A stretch of 64,000 bases of DNA from JBAZWV01 sp964393325 (lineage in GTDB: Bacteria; Patescibacteriota; Patescibacteriia; 2-12-FULL-60-25). The position numbers and the translations under genes are program-made. The notes beneath the pieces are model-generated. The model ran no database searches and had not been told where the DNA came from. It worked only from the letters and a program-made list of their open reading frames with translations. This document shows, in pieces, positions 34,686-43,599 of the stretch. Location of the stretch: NCBI GenBank assembly GCA_964393325.1, contig CAYMTE010000002.1, forward strand, positions 1 through 64,000, read 5' to 3'. The first letter of the stretch is position 1, and each line of letters opens with the position of its first letter.

Positions 34686-35798
34686 TTACAACTCAAATGG
34701 CGTTGAGCTGGCCTGTTCTGGCCGCTCGGGAAACTCTTCCGGCGATGTCACGAACGATATCCATGTCGACCCTGGTTGAAACAATATCTCGCCCCCATCG
34801 ATTGATTCAAACGAAAACCACTGCCCCGCGGCGCGTCTCCACGTCAGATCAAAACGCTTTCCGTCGCGGAACAGAACACCTTTCCCGGACCCGGTCGTCC
34901 GCAGCTGCAAGCGTCCGTAGTCGTCCAACACCTGCGCCTCCGTGCGCAAGACAAGAACATTCGTCGAACTCACCACCGTTCCATCCGCATCCTTCTGCCG
35001 AGCTCCCGCCTGAAAACGAACATACCGATTCACACTCGCGTCATACGACCACGACGCCGTAAATGAACCGCCGTACGGAATGCGAATATCAGACACATCC
35101 CCCCGATCCGTTCCGGTTGTCGAGAGATATCGCCACGGTGTAAACGCTACCGGCTCCCAGGAAAGACGTGCCGCCGCCGCAGCGAGTCGTTCAGAGTTCG
35201 TATATGCATTATGCGGTGCAAACCGATTCGACGCGCGCCAAAATGAGGACCCGTTCGAAAACTCGTCCAGATTACGGAATCCAGAAAGTGACGCGATCCG
35301 CGCGAGCGCATCCGGACTTCCGCCAACATGCGCGTACACCGCATGAAGCGCATCTGCCAGCTCAACGTAATACGGTCGCGCGCTTCGAACAGGACCAACC
35401 TGATCCATCGTCGTTGTGGCGTCATACACCGCCATAAATCGAGTGATCCCGCCCTCGACCGGCGCCTCAACCACAAGATTCGCTTGAGAGATTCCCGACA
35501 GCGGTCGCGCGTCCGGCGAATTCTCCACCATGACGGCAAACGGCAAGAGCGCCTCCTGTCCACGAGGCACGCGAACGCCATCAAGACGTCGCGCGACACC
35601 GTCCAGAAGGACATCCGTCGTGGTCGGAGATACATCAACAACCGACGTCCCGTTCCCAGACGAGGTCCGAATATGCCCAGCGATCACAAGACTGTACACG
35701 ATCCCGAGTCCGCCTAAAACGAAAACGGCCCCAGCCGCTAATAGCGGCCAGGACCGTCTCAAAAAATCTTCAAGTTGAAAGGGAGTGCGGGAGGACAT
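34686..35798 (-). CDS. DUF3048-type exported protein (YerB-like)
   Basis: From the ATG at 35798 the protein is 370 aa, with one N-terminal membrane helix (about 17-38, LLAAGAVFVLGGLGIVYSLVI) and a large outside domain. Phrases such as PFAVMVENSPDARPLSGISQANLVVEAPVEGGI, shown here only in part, and GPVRSARPYYVELADALHA are the hallmark of the DUF3048/YerB family, whose role is not established. It is in the same direction as rplY, 34 bases downstream, and ends 51 bases before murA, which has its own promoter. Confidence 0.72.
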   Translation of the reverse strand: MSSRTPFQLEDFLRRSWPLLAAGAVFVLGGLGIVYSLVIAGHIRTSSGNGTSVVDVSPTTTDVLLDGVARRLDGVRVPRGQEALLPFAVMVENSPDARPLSGISQANLVVEAPVEGGITRFMAVYDATTTMDQVGPVRSARPYYVELADALHAVYAHVGGSPDALARIASLSGFRNLDEFSNGSSFWRASNRFAPHNAYTNSERLAAAAARLSWEPVAFTPWRYLSTTGTDRGDVSDIRIPYGGSFTASWSYDASVNRYVRFQAGARQKDADGTVVSSTNVLVLRTEAQVLDDYGRLQLRTTGSGKGVLFRDGKRFDLTWRRAAGQWFSFESIDGGEILFQPGSTWISFVTSPEEFPERPEQASSTPFEL

Positions 35799-35832
35799 GG
35801 GAATTCCCAAACAGTGTACCTCCCTTGTCCGC

Positions 35833-36534
35833 TTATTTGGAAGACTCCTTCGCCGCCGCATCCGCCGCGGCCTCCTCCGCCTTCTTTGCCTCCTCCTCTT
35901 CCTTCTTCTCCTCCGCTTCCGTCTTCACCGCTGTCACGTCGCCAGCACCTTCCTCTTCCATCTTCTTCAACTGCTCTTCGGTCAACGGCGCAGACACGGA
36001 GACGAGCGACACAGTCGGATCAAGCATTACAGTGACACCCGATGGGATCACGAGATCCGCAACCGTGATCACGTCATCAAAGGTCTTCAACGAGGAGAGA
36101 TCAACCACGATTTCATGTGGAAGATCTGCCGGGAGACATTTCACCAACACCGCGTCATACGCGCGCACGAGCGTACCGGCGAGCTCCTTCACGGCAGGCG
36201 CGTCACCCGCAAACGCGAGCGGCACTTCAACTTCGAATTCTTCCTTCATGTTGATCTGACGGAAGTCCACATGCTGTGGCTTCATGGTCAACGGATGAAG
36301 TTGAACTTCTTGCACAAGCACTTTCACCGGAGCTGCGTTATCCACGGTCAGGTCGATAAGCGACGACGAACCAGCGGCGCGGTACAGCTTTTGAAATTCA
36401 GAAGTCCCCAACGTGAGTGACGTGGGCTGAATTCCGTGTCCGTACACAACTGCCGGGATCTTTCCGGCATCTCGGACGGCGTTCACGCGCTTTCCGATCT
36501 CGGTGCGCAACGCGGCAGTAAGGGTAAACGTCAT
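35833..36534 (-). CDS. rplY: Ribosomal protein L25 (CTC family)
   Basis: From the ATG at 36534 the protein is 233 aa and has both domains of the long CTC form. The N-terminal 5S rRNA-binding domain runs to about 95 (GKIPAVVYGHGIQPTSL, and HPLTMKPQHVDF near its end), followed by the beta-rich C-terminal domain. The last 40 residues are a Lys/Glu/Ala-rich tail, probably a flexible charged extension. It binds 5S rRNA in the large subunit. It lies between a membrane-protein gene and the DUF3048 gene on the same strand. Confidence 0.9.
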   Translation of the reverse strand: MTFTLTAALRTEIGKRVNAVRDAGKIPAVVYGHGIQPTSLTLGTSEFQKLYRAAGSSSLIDLTVDNAAPVKVLVQEVQLHPLTMKPQHVDFRQINMKEEFEVEVPLAFAGDAPAVKELAGTLVRAYDAVLVKCLPADLPHEIVVDLSSLKTFDDVITVADLVIPSGVTVMLDPTVSLVSVSAPLTEEQLKKMEEEGAGDVTAVKTEAEEKKEEEEAKKAEEAAADAAAKESSK

Positions 36535-36589
36535 AAAACAGGCAAAATCAAGTGCGGGAAAGATACGATATCTTAGGAAATCTGTCAAC

Positions 36590-37420
36590 TCATCCCGTCA
36601 ATCGCCTCAAGCCGGTTCGTCGTGCCCGTACCGTCACCGGCGGGCAAACCGTCATCACGTCCTGCAAATTCTGAACATACAGATCCGCGAGTGCACGGCT
36701 CTTTTTGTCGTTGATCCGATCGTACTCGTTCAGCAAATCGAGCGCGAGAAACAGGTTAAAAATAACAACCGTCGTTACAAAACGCGGGATGAGCTCATGC
36801 GGCGTTGCCGCCGTCATGATCCAAGCAAAGGTCACGGTAATCACCAAAATAACGCCCCACTGAAAATGTCCGATATAATCGTCCTTTTTTGATTTGATTA
36901 ATTGCCGCGCCTCTGTCGCCGCAGACGTCGTCTCGAGTAAAAATTGATACAACTCCGAATTATACGAGCCGTGTCGCTTTGCAAACGAGGGAAGCTCATA
37001 AATCGCATACGTCATCCGACGAAACAACGCATCCCCTTTTTCATACTCTCGAAATGAGCGCGTACAAAACATTCCCAAATACGACTTCATCGCGTCCACA
37101 AACGTCATCTGCCACGCCTTCAACTCCGGATTCGCCATCGCGATATGGAACGAGAGATGATACATGCGCCGGATCTTGTTTAACTCAATGCCGATCTTCT
37201 CCTCAACGAGCTGTTTTCGCGTAAGTGACAACGACATTAAAAACCCGACGATAATCGCGTACAAAATACCGATGTTAACGGATTGATTCCAAAAGAAAAG
37301 CTGCGTATCCGCATTTTCAATGTACGGCGACAGATACGAAAACTGAATACTGATCGCGAACAACAAGAATATCTTCAAATACGTTCCTGCGGATCGCGTT
37401 GTCGTGTGAGGGGACTTCAT
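36590..37420 (-). CDS. Four-helix membrane protein, unknown function
   Basis: The likely start is the ATG at 37420 (276 aa). Two hydrophobic helices lie near the N-terminus (about 14-32 and 48-66), a long soluble helical stretch follows, and two more lie at about 187-206 and 214-233. The layout of two helix pairs around a cytosolic domain resembles bestrophin-like or DUF4239 proteins, but I see no decisive motif. Its neighbours are rplY and a zinc-ribbon gene. Confidence 0.65.
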   Translation of the reverse strand: MKSPHTTTRSAGTYLKIFLLFAISIQFSYLSPYIENADTQLFFWNQSVNIGILYAIIVGFLMSLSLTRKQLVEEKIGIELNKIRRMYHLSFHIAMANPELKAWQMTFVDAMKSYLGMFCTRSFREYEKGDALFRRMTYAIYELPSFAKRHGSYNSELYQFLLETTSAATEARQLIKSKKDDYIGHFQWGVILVITVTFAWIMTAATPHELIPRFVTTVVIFNLFLALDLLNEYDRINDKKSRALADLYVQNLQDVMTVCPPVTVRARRTGLRRLTG

Positions 37421-37466
37421 ACCGTTCAAACCAAGGTGCAGAGTGTACAAATATCTGTCTCAGGCG

Positions 37467-37799
37467 TCAGGAATGACGCCGCTGGAGCGCAGCGCAAAAT
37501 GAGCGTGCATCATCTTCGAGGACGCGATGAATCGAAATACAGTCGTCCGCCGAAATAACCGGCGCCTCTCGAAACCGCATCGCGTCTTGAATTTCCAAAT
37601 CCGTCATTAATCCTACCGAGCTCACCGCGCCCTGGCTTTCCAAGACAATCGCCAGCATCGCATGCCCGCAGGTGCGACACGTACAATGAAACAACCGTGT
37701 CGTCCCCTTCTCGCCTACCAGACGGACGTCTGATGACGGATATGCGGCATGACACAGCGGACACTGCGCAAGTAAATGCGACGAGTGAGCATGATCCAT
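37467..37799 (-). CDS. Small zinc-ribbon protein
   Basis: From the ATG at 37799 the protein is 110 aa. It has two cysteine pairs, CPLC near residues 13-16 and CTCRTC near 39-44, spaced as a zinc ribbon, and a His-rich start (MDHAHSSHLL). A short helical C-terminal region follows. No known family beyond the ribbon was recognised; it may bind nucleic acid or a protein partner. It follows rodA by 31 bases, so it may be co-transcribed with it. Confidence 0.6.
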   Translation of the reverse strand: MDHAHSSHLLAQCPLCHAAYPSSDVRLVGEKGTTRLFHCTCRTCGHAMLAIVLESQGAVSSVGLMTDLEIQDAMRFREAPVISADDCISIHRVLEDDARSFCAALQRRHS

Positions 37800-37830
37800 A
37801 CCGAAACGATATCGGGAGAAACACGAGCGG

Positions 37831-38943
37831 TCAACGCTCATCCGCGTTCGATGGACGACGAACCGCAATAGACTCTGCGAGCGCGATCATGAGAAACGCC
37901 ACCACGAGTGATGACGCTGCGGCAGACACAAACGGAAGCGGAATACCCGTCACTGGCATCACGCCGAGATTCATGCCCGCATTCACCAGAACATGAAACC
38001 CCGTAAGCGCAACAATACACAGAAGGAGTAGCTGTGCGAACGGATCTTCGGACAGTCGAGCAATCAAAAGCAGCCGTTGCGATAACACGCCGAACAGCAC
38101 AAGAACAATCGTAATACCGACAAGCCCTAAATCTTCTCCGATCACAGAAAAAATAAAGTCCGTCGACGCCTCCGGCAAAAACCGCAATCGCGACTGCGAT
38201 CCTTCGCCGAGCCCCTTTCCGAACACGCCTCCCGAGCCGATGGCGATGCGCGCCTGCGTGACGTTATACCCAGCTCCCCGCGGATCTGCCGCGGGATTCA
38301 CAAACGACACAAGACGTGCGCGTTGATATGGCTTCAACCCCACCGTCCAGAGCAACGTACCCGCGATCGCCATCCCCCCGAACAACAACATCCACGCGCG
38401 TCGGGGAAGACCTGCGACAAGAATTGCGATCACCCACATGACGACAATCACAACAGCGGAACCAAAATCCGGTTGCAGGAGCACAAGGCCGACATACAGA
38501 CCTGTAGCCAAACCCGATCCGACAAGCGCCGTCCACCCCACACGCTTATGCACATGACGCGATAAATAGGCTGCCAAAAAAATCGCAAGCAGCACCTTTG
38601 CAATCTCCACAGGTTGAAAGGATACATTTCCAATCACAAACCATCCGCGCGTTCCACGAATCGTCTGACCGAATATCAACACACCCGTTAAAAGAACGGC
38701 GCCAATCCCGTACAACGGAAATGCAAAAGACCGAATATGTCGATAATCAACAAACATCGTCACAAACACCAAGGCCCAACCAAGAATTGCCGCAACGAGC
38801 TGTTTCTCGAATTGAAAAAAACTCGATCCATCTCGTGAAACGCCGATACCGTAAATAGCGAGCAGACCGATGACCGTTAATGCCGTGGACGCGAGCAATA
38901 ACGTCCAGTCAAAACGATACAATAGCTCCATTCCTCGTCGCAT
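37831..38943 (-). CDS. rodA: RodA/FtsW-family glycosyltransferase
   Basis: The 370-aa protein has about ten membrane helices and the SEDS-family landmarks: FDWTLLL at the start, QPVEIAKVLLAIF, LQPDFGSAVVI, the extracellular GYNVTQARIAIGSGG loop and GVMPVTGIPLPFVS. SEDS proteins polymerise glycan strands from lipid II with a partner PBP. The RodA name is preferred over FtsW by overall feel and is not certain. The reading frame is open to a TTG at 39000; I prefer the ATG at 38943. It follows a membrane-anchored gene by about 80 bases. Confidence 0.85.
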   Translation of the reverse strand: MRRGMELLYRFDWTLLLASTALTVIGLLAIYGIGVSRDGSSFFQFEKQLVAAILGWALVFVTMFVDYRHIRSFAFPLYGIGAVLLTGVLIFGQTIRGTRGWFVIGNVSFQPVEIAKVLLAIFLAAYLSRHVHKRVGWTALVGSGLATGLYVGLVLLQPDFGSAVVIVVMWVIAILVAGLPRRAWMLLFGGMAIAGTLLWTVGLKPYQRARLVSFVNPAADPRGAGYNVTQARIAIGSGGVFGKGLGEGSQSRLRFLPEASTDFIFSVIGEDLGLVGITIVLVLFGVLSQRLLLIARLSEDPFAQLLLLCIVALTGFHVLVNAGMNLGVMPVTGIPLPFVSAAASSLVVAFLMIALAESIAVRRPSNADER

Positions 38944-39020
38944 GCGATCAACGTGCCATAAAAGCCGCCTCGAGAAAAGCGCAAACACGTCATCACACAA
39001 AACACGAAGCGAAAAAATCG

Positions 39021-39914
39021 TTACTCCGGTCGAAACCGTTCGGTCGGGAGGTAACTATCTGAATCAAGAACGTTCAAAATCGGAATAATCTCTGTTCGCG
39101 TGACACTCGGAATGGACTCTAGCCAATCGAGATCGATGTGACGTGCGGATCCGGGTACAAGATTCGTCAACGTAATCTTATTCACGCCAACAATGGACGC
39201 GCCCCGATACAACCGCACTACGAGATCAAGTGACCAATACCCATACGACCCTCTATTCACGAGATCGAATGATGTGCGACCGATCTGCTGTGAGCCAACG
39301 GTCACATCGCGTGTGAACACCACGTTTTCAAATGCGATATTCAGATGATCCTGTGCGTATTCTTCATATCGCGTTCCGACAACGGACGGATCAACGCGAT
39401 GCCATCGGATATTCTCCACCACGAGCTGCGCGGTAGCACCTCCACGATTTTTTGGACGAAACCCAAGCTCCGTGAGCACATTTTTCGATGAAGGCATGAC
39501 AAAACCGCTCCGCAGCGGCGTCTGCTCACCAGACACGGTAAACCGATAATTAAATTCCACCCACCATTGTGTGTTTGGATTTTCAATATCGACCGCCATA
39601 TCCAAGCGACTATCTGTCGTCGGGAGAACAACAACCGCTGCCGCTTGCACCTTTTGCGGTTGATCCGCTTCAAGCGCAGAAAGCGTATGCTGATTCTCTG
39701 CAATCTCCTGTGTAAAACGAGACTCTCGCGGATAGGAAATTAAAAACGCATCCGCAGCACCCCAGAGTACATATCCCCACAATCCGACAGCAAGCACTCC
39801 TAAAATGCCGTACGCCGCCTGCGTGAGCGCGATGCGATGTCGAACCCAAAAGGAAGCAAATCGAAGTTCACCTTCACTAAATCCCCCTCCAATCTGAATG
39901 GGCGCCGTTGCCAT
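39021..39914 (-). CDS. Single-pass membrane protein, unknown function
   Basis: The 297-aa protein has a short cytosolic start, one membrane helix (about 33-52, AAYGILGVLAVGLWGYVLWG), and an outside domain rich in beta strands (for example SFDLVNRGSYGYWSLDLVVRLYRG). The outside part looks like one or two Ig-like or C2-like beta sandwiches; no family was recognised. An extended -10 (TGGTACAAT) ends six bases before the ATG, so the transcript is probably leaderless. rodA follows, suggesting an envelope role. It is divergent from gyrB. Confidence 0.7.
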   Translation of the reverse strand: MATAPIQIGGGFSEGELRFASFWVRHRIALTQAAYGILGVLAVGLWGYVLWGAADAFLISYPRESRFTQEIAENQHTLSALEADQPQKVQAAAVVVLPTTDSRLDMAVDIENPNTQWWVEFNYRFTVSGEQTPLRSGFVMPSSKNVLTELGFRPKNRGGATAQLVVENIRWHRVDPSVVGTRYEEYAQDHLNIAFENVVFTRDVTVGSQQIGRTSFDLVNRGSYGYWSLDLVVRLYRGASIVGVNKITLTNLVPGSARHIDLDWLESIPSVTRTEIIPILNVLDSDSYLPTERFRPE

Positions 39915-39920
39915 AGAGGC

Positions 39921-39929
39921 ATTGTACCA
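39921..39929 (-). promoter_or_regulatory. Extended -10 of the 297-aa gene
   Basis: TGGTACAAT on the minus strand (TACAAT at 39921-39926) lies six bases before the ATG at 39914. It is the same nonamer at the same distance as for the 421-aa membrane-protein gene. Confidence 0.55.
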
Positions 39930-39937
39930 CGTAGCCC

Positions 39938-39966
39938 TTGCCGCATAGCCCGCGGACAGCTACCAT
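39938..39966 (+). promoter_or_regulatory. Promoter of gyrB
   Basis: TTGCCG (39938-39943) is followed after 17 bases by TACCAT (39961-39966), 12 bases before the ATG at 39979. The leader would be about six bases, too short for a Shine-Dalgarno. Confidence 0.5.
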
Positions 39967-39978
39967 TTTGCTACTCGT

Positions 39979-42006
39979 ATGGCGAAAGACGAAAAAAAGA
40001 AATCTGGCGGATATAGCGCGGAACAAATTTCCGTACTGGAGGGCCTGGATCCCGTACGCAAACGTCCGGGCATGTATATCGGTTCAACCGGACCGGATGG
40101 TCTTCACCATCTTATTTGGGAAGTCGTCGACAACTCGTTCGACGAAGCCATGGCAGGACACGCGAACCTGATCACCGTCACCATGAATGCTGACGGAAGC
40201 GTCTCCGTTCACGATAACGGACGCGGGATTCCCGTCGACATTCATAAGCAATTCAAAGTTTCCGCGCTTGAACTCGTTCTCACGAAACTCCATGCGGGAG
40301 GAAAATTCGGCGGCGAAGCGAGTGGCTATAAAGTATCCGGCGGGCTTCACGGCGTCGGTGTTTCGGTCGTTAACGCGCTTTCCGATTGGCTCGAAGTCGT
40401 CGTCGAACGCGACGGAGGGATATACAAACAAGAATACGAACGCGGCAAGCCGATGTATAAGGTTAAGCAAATCGGCAAAAGCAAAAACCACGGAACCAAA
40501 GTAACCTTCAAAGCGGATGCGACGATTTTTACAACCGTTGAATTCGAACTCAAACGCATTTTGGAGCATCTCCGACAGCAATGCTATCTCACAAAAGGGA
40601 TTCGCTTGCTCGTCGTCGATGCCCGCACCGCGCCGCACGCAAGTTATGGATTCTATTTTGAAGGTGGCGTGGCATCATATGTTCGCCACTTAAACCACAC
40701 AAAGCAGGTCAAACACGATTCCGTCTTTTACGTCGAAAAACAAGTTGAAAAAGCCGCGGTAGAAATCGCCGTACAGTATACAGAAGACTACGCGGAAAGC
40801 TTGTACGCCTTCACGAACAACATCTTCAATCCAGAAGGCGGCTCCCATGTCATGGGATTCCGCTCTGCGCTGACACGCGTGTTAAACGCGTATGCTCGCA
40901 CAAAAGGATACCTCAAAGAAAAAGACGACAACCTCACCGGTGAAGACGTCCGCGAAGGACTCACGACCGTCATTTCGATAAAAATTCCCGAACCGCAATT
41001 CGAAGGTCAAACAAAAGCGAAGCTTGGAAACCCGGAAGTTCGAGGCGCCGTTGAAACCGTCATGAGCGAGGCCTTCGCGACCTATCTCGAAGAGCATCCA
41101 CGTGACGCAGAGGCGATCATCGGGAAGTGTGTACTCGCCCAACGCGCCCGCGCTGCCGCCCGCGCAGCCCGCGACACCGTCCTGCGCAAAGGCGTACTCG
41201 ATGGGTTTACCTTGCCGGGAAAACTCGCCGACTGTTCATCAAAAGATCCGTCCGAGTGCGAACTGTACATCGTTGAGGGAGACTCTGCCGGAGGTTCTGC
41301 AAAACAAGGTCGCGATCGCGAAACGCAGGCGATCTTGCCACTCAAAGGAAAAATCCTGAACGTCGAACGCGCGCGTCTCGACAAGATGCTTGGCAACAAC
41401 GAGATCAAGAGTCTCGTGATCGCACTCGGCACAAACATCGGAGAAATGTTTGATCTCTCGAAGTTGCGGTACAACCGCATCGTGATCATGACCGATGCCG
41501 ACGTGGACGGCGCGCATATTCGCACACTCCTCCTCACGTTGTTCTACCGCTACTTCCCGAGCATCATCACGGACGGTCACTTGTTCATCGCCAAACCGCC
41601 GCTCTTCCGCGTCGCGAAAGGAAAACTCGTTCAATACGCGTTCTCCGAGGAGGAGCGTGACAAGATCGTCGCGGAACTTCTCAAACAAAAAGAAGAGAAG
41701 GCTGCAGCGAAAGGAAAGAAAGAACCTGTCGAAGAAGAACCGACAACGGAAGTACAGGAAGGTGAAGAAGAAGGCACGCAAAAAATTGGCGGCATCTCCA
41801 TTCAGCGCTACAAGGGTCTTGGTGAAATGAACCCAGAACAGCTGTGGGAAACGACGATGAACCCAGAGAACCGCGTGATGAAGCTCGTCACGATTGATGA
41901 TGCGGCAAGCGCCGATGAAACGTTTGACGTCTTAATGGGATCAGAGGTCGCGCCGCGCAAAAAATTCATTCAGACGCACGCGAAAAACGCGAACCTCGAC
42001 GTCTAA
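39979..42006 (+). CDS. gyrB: DNA gyrase subunit B
   Basis: The 675-aa protein has the full GyrB set. The GHKL ATPase domain contains DEAMAGHAN, DNGRGIPVD and SGGLHGVGVSVVNAL; the transducer domain follows; and the TOPRIM domain has EGDSAGGSAKQGRDRETQAILPLKGKILNVE (in part) and MTDADVDGAHI. The C-terminus holds RYKGLGEMNPEQLWETTMNP. With GyrA (not in the window) it introduces negative supercoils. A Lys/Glu-rich insert of about 30 residues separates the TOPRIM domain from the C-terminal motif (about 570-605). Confidence 0.96.
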   Translation: MAKDEKKKSGGYSAEQISVLEGLDPVRKRPGMYIGSTGPDGLHHLIWEVVDNSFDEAMAGHANLITVTMNADGSVSVHDNGRGIPVDIHKQFKVSALELVLTKLHAGGKFGGEASGYKVSGGLHGVGVSVVNALSDWLEVVVERDGGIYKQEYERGKPMYKVKQIGKSKNHGTKVTFKADATIFTTVEFELKRILEHLRQQCYLTKGIRLLVVDARTAPHASYGFYFEGGVASYVRHLNHTKQVKHDSVFYVEKQVEKAAVEIAVQYTEDYAESLYAFTNNIFNPEGGSHVMGFRSALTRVLNAYARTKGYLKEKDDNLTGEDVREGLTTVISIKIPEPQFEGQTKAKLGNPEVRGAVETVMSEAFATYLEEHPRDAEAIIGKCVLAQRARAAARAARDTVLRKGVLDGFTLPGKLADCSSKDPSECELYIVEGDSAGGSAKQGRDRETQAILPLKGKILNVERARLDKMLGNNEIKSLVIALGTNIGEMFDLSKLRYNRIVIMTDADVDGAHIRTLLLTLFYRYFPSIITDGHLFIAKPPLFRVAKGKLVQYAFSEEERDKIVAELLKQKEEKAAAKGKKEPVEEEPTTEVQEGEEEGTQKIGGISIQRYKGLGEMNPEQLWETTMNPENRVMKLVTIDDAASADETFDVLMGSEVAPRKKFIQTHAKNANLDV

Positions 42007-42013
42007 AACCGCA

Positions 42014-42041
42014 TAAAAAAAGACCCCGTGAACACGGAGTC
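42014..42041 (-). terminator. Terminator of the 159-aa gene
   Basis: On the minus strand GACTCCGTG / CACGGGGTC (one mismatch, two-base loop) runs straight into seven T. It lies just after the stop of the 159-aa gene and directly behind gyrB, for which it is the wrong way round. Confidence 0.75.
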
Positions 42042-42044
42042 AAC

Positions 42045-42524
42045 TCAGGCAGCGTCATGAGATAGCTGACGAGCGAGTGGCGCACACTGTCGCTCGATGT
42101 ACGCGATGAAGCTCATCGCTTTTCCAAGGCGTTCTAGCTCATGACGGAGCTGAAACCGATGAGACTCCGACGTGCGCGCCGAACCGTGTCGATTTCGCAT
42201 TTGTCTCACAATGCGATGCAGCTCTTCCAGAGCCACCGCGCATGCGCGCTCGACACGCTCGAGACTCCACGTCGATGCGTTCGAAGGGAGGAATACGCGT
42301 CCGATCGGCCAGCGTGCGCAGAACCAATTTCGCGCATAGACCAACGACTCGAACGCTCGAATCGCAGCAACGAGCTCCTTCATCGTATCCGGCTCCAGAG
42401 GAAGCCGGTGACGCCGGTCTGTATACTGCGTGAGAGTGATGAGTGACCTGATTGCTACCTCGCGTTCGAACGGGTCGTTATCGACCCCTCGAAACGCCCT
42501 CACCTTTACGAGAATCTGTGACAT
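42045..42524 (-). CDS. Unknown 159-aa protein
   Basis: No family was recognised. The protein looks helical and soluble, is rich in Arg, Glu and His, and contains repeated amphipathic stretches (for example ELVAAIRAFESLVY and RVERACAVALEELHRIVRQM), suggestive of a helical bundle. The ATG at 42524 is chosen; the only upstream in-frame codon is a TTG. A GAGGG lies very close to the ATG, so ribosome binding is unclear. A consensus promoter and a strong terminator make it a self-contained unit between gyrB and secE. Confidence 0.65.
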   Translation of the reverse strand: MSQILVKVRAFRGVDNDPFEREVAIRSLITLTQYTDRRHRLPLEPDTMKELVAAIRAFESLVYARNWFCARWPIGRVFLPSNASTWSLERVERACAVALEELHRIVRQMRNRHGSARTSESHRFQLRHELERLGKAMSFIAYIERQCAPLARQLSHDAA

Positions 42525-42571
42525 GACCCTCGCCGCCAATCTTTGTGGATATAGAAAGAAACCGCATCGTC

Positions 42572-42600
42572 TGTATACACTCCTTCATCTCCCTTGTCAA
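42572..42600 (-). promoter_or_regulatory. Promoter of the 159-aa gene
   Basis: On the minus strand TTGACA (42595-42600) is followed after 17 bases by TATACA (42572-42577). Its -35 box lies on the same bases as the plus-strand -35 of secE, shifted by one. Confidence 0.7.
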
Positions 42601-42622
42601 GGAGACATGGCTATGCTATAGT
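42594..42622 (+). promoter_or_regulatory. Promoter of secE-nusG
   Basis: TTGTCA (42594-42599) is followed after 17 bases by TATAGT (42617-42622), preceded by TGC as an extended -10. The leader then carries a small AGCCC-GGGCT hairpin with a T-run (42633-42652) that could act as an attenuator before secE. Confidence 0.65.
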
Positions 42623-42675
42623 GCGCCATAACAGCCCGGGAAGGGGCTTTTTAGAACCACAAACTTGCCAACTGT

Positions 42676-42984
42676 ATGTTTCAGAAAATCATGGACTATC
42701 TCCGTTCCTCAAAAACCGAACTTGAGAAAGTCTCGTGGCCGTCACGCAAAGATACTATTCGATACAGCTCGCTCGTACTTGGCGTGAGCGTCCTCGTCGC
42801 CATCTTTTTCGCTGGTCTCGACTTTGGCTTGAACAACCTGGTCACGGCATTGCTCCGCGGTCGCACAACGGCACAAACGCAGCAGCCGGCGGCATCCGAA
42901 CCGGTGAATCCTGTCCCCGGCCTCGACATCTCGTCTACCAGCGGCACATTCTTCCCGTCTGACGTAAAAACGAATCAACAGTAA
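42676..42984 (+). CDS. secE: Protein translocase subunit SecE
   Basis: The 102-aa protein has the SecE core: an amphipathic helix, the conserved ELEKVSWPSRKD, and one membrane helix (about 34-56, SLVLGVSVLVAIFFAGLDFGL). SecE clamps SecY in the translocon. A Pro/Ser/Thr-rich C-terminal tail of about 35 residues is unusual for a single-helix SecE. nusG follows after 20 bases in the classical secE-nusG order. Confidence 0.9.
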   Translation: MFQKIMDYLRSSKTELEKVSWPSRKDTIRYSSLVLGVSVLVAIFFAGLDFGLNNLVTALLRGRTTAQTQQPAASEPVNPVPGLDISSTSGTFFPSDVKTNQQ

Positions 42985-43004
42985 TCTCGCTCTTTCATTG
43001 TTCT

Positions 43005-43553
43005 ATGGCAAAGCAAACACTTGAACTCGGACGCCGATGGTACGCCATCCATACGTACTCCGGCTACGAAGAAAACGTCGCAGACAACCTCAAGCGACGT
43101 ATCGATACGCTCGGCATGGGCGATAAAATCTTCGCGGTCATCGTCCCAACCGAAAAGAAAATCAAGATCAAAAATGGCAAACGGAAAGTCGTGGAAGAAA
43201 AAATCTTTCCGGGCTACGTGCTCGTCGAGATGGTTGTGACGGATGACTCCTGGTACGTTGTGCGTAATACGCCAAACGTTACGGGATTCATCGGTACCGG
43301 CACCACGCCCTCCCCTCTTTCAGAACAGGAAGTTCAGCACCTCGTCAAACGCATGGGCACCACGGATGAACCACAGTTCTCTATTGACATTCAGCCTGGA
43401 ATGCCGGTAAAAATTGGCGACGGTCCGTTTAAGGGTTTTGAAGGAAAAGTAAACGAAATTGACGGCGCACGCGGCAAGGTCAAGGTCCTTGTCTCAATGT
43501 TCGGCCGTGAAACCCCCTTGGAACTCGATTTCACGCAAGTGAAGAAGATCTAG
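43005..43553 (+). CDS. nusG: Transcription termination/antitermination protein NusG
   Basis: The 182-aa protein has the NGN domain (RRWYAIHTYSGYEENVADNL at the start, FPGYVLVEMV in the middle) and a C-terminal KOW domain beginning GMPVKIGDGPFKGFEGKV. NusG binds RNA polymerase and links it to Rho or the ribosome. Its length is standard. It is co-transcribed with secE; rplK follows after 166 bases that contain a repeat-like element. Confidence 0.95.
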   Translation: MAKQTLELGRRWYAIHTYSGYEENVADNLKRRIDTLGMGDKIFAVIVPTEKKIKIKNGKRKVVEEKIFPGYVLVEMVVTDDSWYVVRNTPNVTGFIGTGTTPSPLSEQEVQHLVKRMGTTDEPQFSIDIQPGMPVKIGDGPFKGFEGKVNEIDGARGKVKVLVSMFGRETPLELDFTQVKKI

Positions 43554-43599
43554 CATCGCGAGGTCTTCAGGAATGATGCGCTTCTCGTCGCTCCTGATT

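Noticed and set aside
37831..39000. Start of rodA at 39000
   Set aside because: The codon there is TTG without a ribosome site and the extra residues are not RodA-like; the ATG at 38943 fits the family start better.
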